Below, piece after piece: positions 62,183 through 64,000 of a DNA stretch of 64,000 bases. The notes under the pieces were generated by a model. It searched no databases. It was not told the origin of the DNA and saw nothing but the letters and a program-made list of their open reading frames with translations. How positions within the stretch are numbered: position 1 is the stretch's first letter; every line of letters starts with the position of its first letter. Origin of the DNA: JALZOC01 sp035758845 (lineage in GTDB: Bacteria > Acidobacteriota > Vicinamibacteria > Vicinamibacterales > 2-12-FULL-66-21); contig DASTVZ010000178.1 in NCBI GenBank assembly GCA_035758845.1, forward strand, positions 80,852-144,851, written 5' to 3'. The position numbers and the translations under genes were made by a program.

Positions 62183-63652
62183 TCAGGGAGGTGGCTCTCG
62201 TTCAGGACGGAACCGCAAATACCCTTGCAGCGTGTGATACGAGATGCCCAATTCTCTACACGCTTGTCGTTTGTTATTGCTACACCGTTCCAGCACCAAC
62301 CTCGCATACCTGCTGCCCCACGCTCTCATCGTCATTCGCGCGTCGAGCGCCGGGAGCAGGATGTCGACGTAGCCATCGAGGAGAGCCGGAGGGAGATCGT
62401 CCAGATCAAGAGGTGAGCGGCCCGCCAGCGCCACGGCGCGCTCGATGACACGCTCGAGTTCGCGAACGTTGCCGGGCCAGTCATACGCGAGCAACGCGTC
62501 CGCGGCCGCGACCGAGAGCGACAGCGGACGAAACGTGTGATGACGATCGAGAAAGTAGTTCGCGAGTTCGAGAACGTCCTCGCGTCGATCGCGAAGCGGC
62601 GGCACCTGTATATCGATGCCGTTCAGCCGGTAGTACAAATCGGCTCTGAACCTCCCTTGCGCAACCAGCGCGGCCAGAGAACGATTCGACGCGACAACGA
62701 TTCGCGTATCGACGCGCCGGGCGCCATGACCGCCGACCCGCTCGACCGCCAGATCCTGAATTGCCCGCAGCAGTTTCGCCTGCGCGGCTGGCGAGAGGTC
62801 CGATACTTCGTCGAGAAACAATGTCCCTTCATGCGCATGTTCGAACTTGCCGCGACGGCCCCTCACGCCAGTGGCGGTTCGATCTTCGATGCCGAAGAGC
62901 TCGGCCTCGAGAAGCGTTTCGACGATCGCCGCGCAATTCACCGCCACGAACGGCGCGCGCCTGCGCCTGCTCAATTCGTGGATCTGACGAGCGACGAGTT
63001 CTTTGCCTGATCCACTTTCGCCTTCCACGAGCACGGTGAAGTCGGTTGCCGCCACGCGCTCGATCCGATCGCGGACCAATCGAATGGCACGACTCGAGCC
63101 GATCAGCGGCGCCGCGGCATCAGTTCGGCTGCGCGCACAGGCGAGCGGCCAGCGGCCGTGCGCACGCTCGATCTCGAGGAGCAACCCGGCCACTTGCGCT
63201 CCGGCCGCCAACATCCGCCGCGCGCGGTCGTCCACGGGACGCGCCGGATCGAACACCGCTTCGAGGCGCGGCCGTCCCTCGACGGGCGATCCCGGAAGAT
63301 CGAAGGACACGACATTCGGACGAATGATGGCGTCCTCGTCGTGACGGAAGGTGACAGACGTCGCGCGGACCAGCGCGCGAAGTTGCTCCTCGAATCGTTC
63401 TCGAACCATCCGTGGCTCTCGAACGGCCGCTAATCCGCTCGTCAACGTTTGCAACAGCGTCGCAGTCGCACATGATTTCAGTGGCCCACTCCCGGTCGAG
63501 CAGGTGGGCGCAGCCCCCGGCGGAGAACCGGAACCCGACCCCGACACCGACGAAGACGAGCGCGAGGAGGACACGAGAGCTCTTTCGGCGTGACGACCAG
63601 CACGAGAAACCAAGGGGCGTGCCAGACCGTCGTGCGGGAGAACTCTCGTCAT
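62183..63652 (-). CDS. Sigma54-type AAA+ transcriptional regulator with Fis HTH, degenerate GAFTGA loop
   Basis: Bacterial enhancer-binding-protein-like regulator, 489 residues. The N-terminal part (about 60-165) looks GAF-like and senses an unknown signal. The AAA+ domain has Walker A GESGSGKELVAR (about 212), Walker B GTLFLDEVSDL (about 270), RFRADLYYRLNG and the second region of homology. In place of the GAFTGA loop it reads EDRTATGVRG. The C-terminal Fis-type HTH reads NNKRQACRELGISYHTLQGYL. Residues 1-60 are Ser/Gly-rich and uncertain; ATG 63652 has a GGAG upstream but a later start is possible. Target genes unknown; the nearby GMC gene is a candidate. Confidence 0.8.
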   Translation of the reverse strand: MTRVLPHDGLARPLVSRAGRHAERALVSSSRSSSSVSGSGSGSPPGAAPTCSTGSGPLKSCATATLLQTLTSGLAAVREPRMVRERFEEQLRALVRATSVTFRHDEDAIIRPNVVSFDLPGSPVEGRPRLEAVFDPARPVDDRARRMLAAGAQVAGLLLEIERAHGRWPLACARSRTDAAAPLIGSSRAIRLVRDRIERVAATDFTVLVEGESGSGKELVARQIHELSRRRRAPFVAVNCAAIVETLLEAELFGIEDRTATGVRGRRGKFEHAHEGTLFLDEVSDLSPAAQAKLLRAIQDLAVERVGGHGARRVDTRIVVASNRSLAALVAQGRFRADLYYRLNGIDIQVPPLRDRREDVLELANYFLDRHHTFRPLSLSVAAADALLAYDWPGNVRELERVIERAVALAGRSPLDLDDLPPALLDGYVDILLPALDARMTMRAWGSRYARLVLERCSNNKRQACRELGISYHTLQGYLRFRPEREPPP

Positions 63653-63975
63653 TCCGCGCTCCCGCCCTCATCTCTCTCGCGCACGAGATCCCTCCGCCGG
63701 GTATCCCCTGCCCTCTTGCCCATCGTCTCTCCCGACCGTTGCGGGAATGTCGGACCCGATGCGGGTTTCCGTTTCCCGAAACAGCTCGCATCGCGTCTCG
63801 AATCGAAGCGCGCCGCATAGGTGATCCCCGCCTGTGGGTCGAGCGCCCAGACCGCACACCGCAACACATGCGCCACCAGGCCGAACGATCGGTCCTGACG
63901 TAGCGCTCCTGACGGAGTTCGCCAGATTTGTCCGACTTGATCGGGAGATCGGCCGCGCACTCGATGACGATCCAC
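63649..63975 (-). CDS. Possible small hypothetical protein, weak
   Basis: A 108-codon reading whose stop overlaps the regulator start (ATGA), which is the only support. Composition is Arg-rich and resembles no family I know; frames on the opposite strand are equally open. The last 350 bases of the window may instead be intergenic or hold a gene that continues beyond the edge. Confidence 0.2.
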   Translation of the reverse strand: MDRHRVRGRSPDQVGQIWRTPSGALRQDRSFGLVAHVLRCAVWALDPQAGITYAARFDSRRDASCFGKRKPASGPTFPQRSGETMGKRAGDTRRRDLVRERDEGGSAE

Positions 63976-64000
63976 AGCAGCGCTTTATCACCGTCTGGCC

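Overview
The window looks like chromosomal DNA of a GC-rich, Gram-negative, diderm bacterium. I infer an Acidobacteriota-type organism, possibly Vicinamibacteria. The hints are an exosortase/PEP-CTERM cluster, a PilMNO secretion system with a secretin-cohesin fusion, a PVC-type haem dehydrogenase, many TTG/GTG starts, and gaps filled with short GC-rich palindromes and tandem repeats. No rRNA, tRNA, insertion sequence, prophage or CRISPR array was seen.

Region 1 (0.1-7.8 kb) is a cell-wall sugar recycling island: XerD, then MurQ, NagB, a BadF-type amino-sugar kinase, a GHL10 glycosidase, a sodium/solute symporter and a beta-lactamase-fold amidase/esterase. Together with a NagA-like deacetylase at 46 kb they could take muropeptide sugars to fructose 6-phosphate without a phosphotransferase system. 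Region 2 (7.9-21 kb) holds an Ig/PKD lipoprotein, an amino-acid permease, and a type II secretion/type IV pilus-like operon (GspF, GspE, PilM, PilN, PilO, PilP/GspC-like protein, secretin-cohesin, two pseudopilins), with a third, odd pseudopilin apart. Region 3 (21-29 kb) has a lytic transglycosylase, a lipoprotein, a two-gene bacterial microcompartment locus (one shell protein and an acylating aldehyde dehydrogenase with an unusual tail), a LysM lytic transglycosylase behind a long foldable leader, and a ComM/YifB ATPase.

Region 4 (28.8-33.6 kb) is a PEP-CTERM sorting cluster: TPR lipoprotein, EpsI, exosortase, and two PEP-CTERM proteins, one with a precursor of only 64 residues. Region 5 (33.7-42.6 kb) is housekeeping: M23 peptidase, SecA, a clear terminator, GuaB, TsaE, NnrD/E, and a class IV aminotransferase. 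Region 6 (42.6-53.9 kb) is a catabolic cluster: an eight-gene minus-strand run with overlapping starts and stops (MetE-like transferase, enolase-superfamily enzyme, PVC dehydrogenase-cytochrome c, NagA-like, MFS carrier, two TIM-barrel isomerases), and divergently another isomerase with a second NagB.

Region 7 (53.9-58.5 kb) is the glycine cleavage operon gcvT-gcvH-gcvP with repeat tracts between genes. Region 8 (58.5-64 kb) is looser: a DUF1294 membrane protein, a GMC oxidoreductase flanked by gene remains (a frameshifted DUF2252 fragment and a detached copy of a regulator tail), and a Fis-type AAA+ regulator with a degenerate GAFTGA loop.
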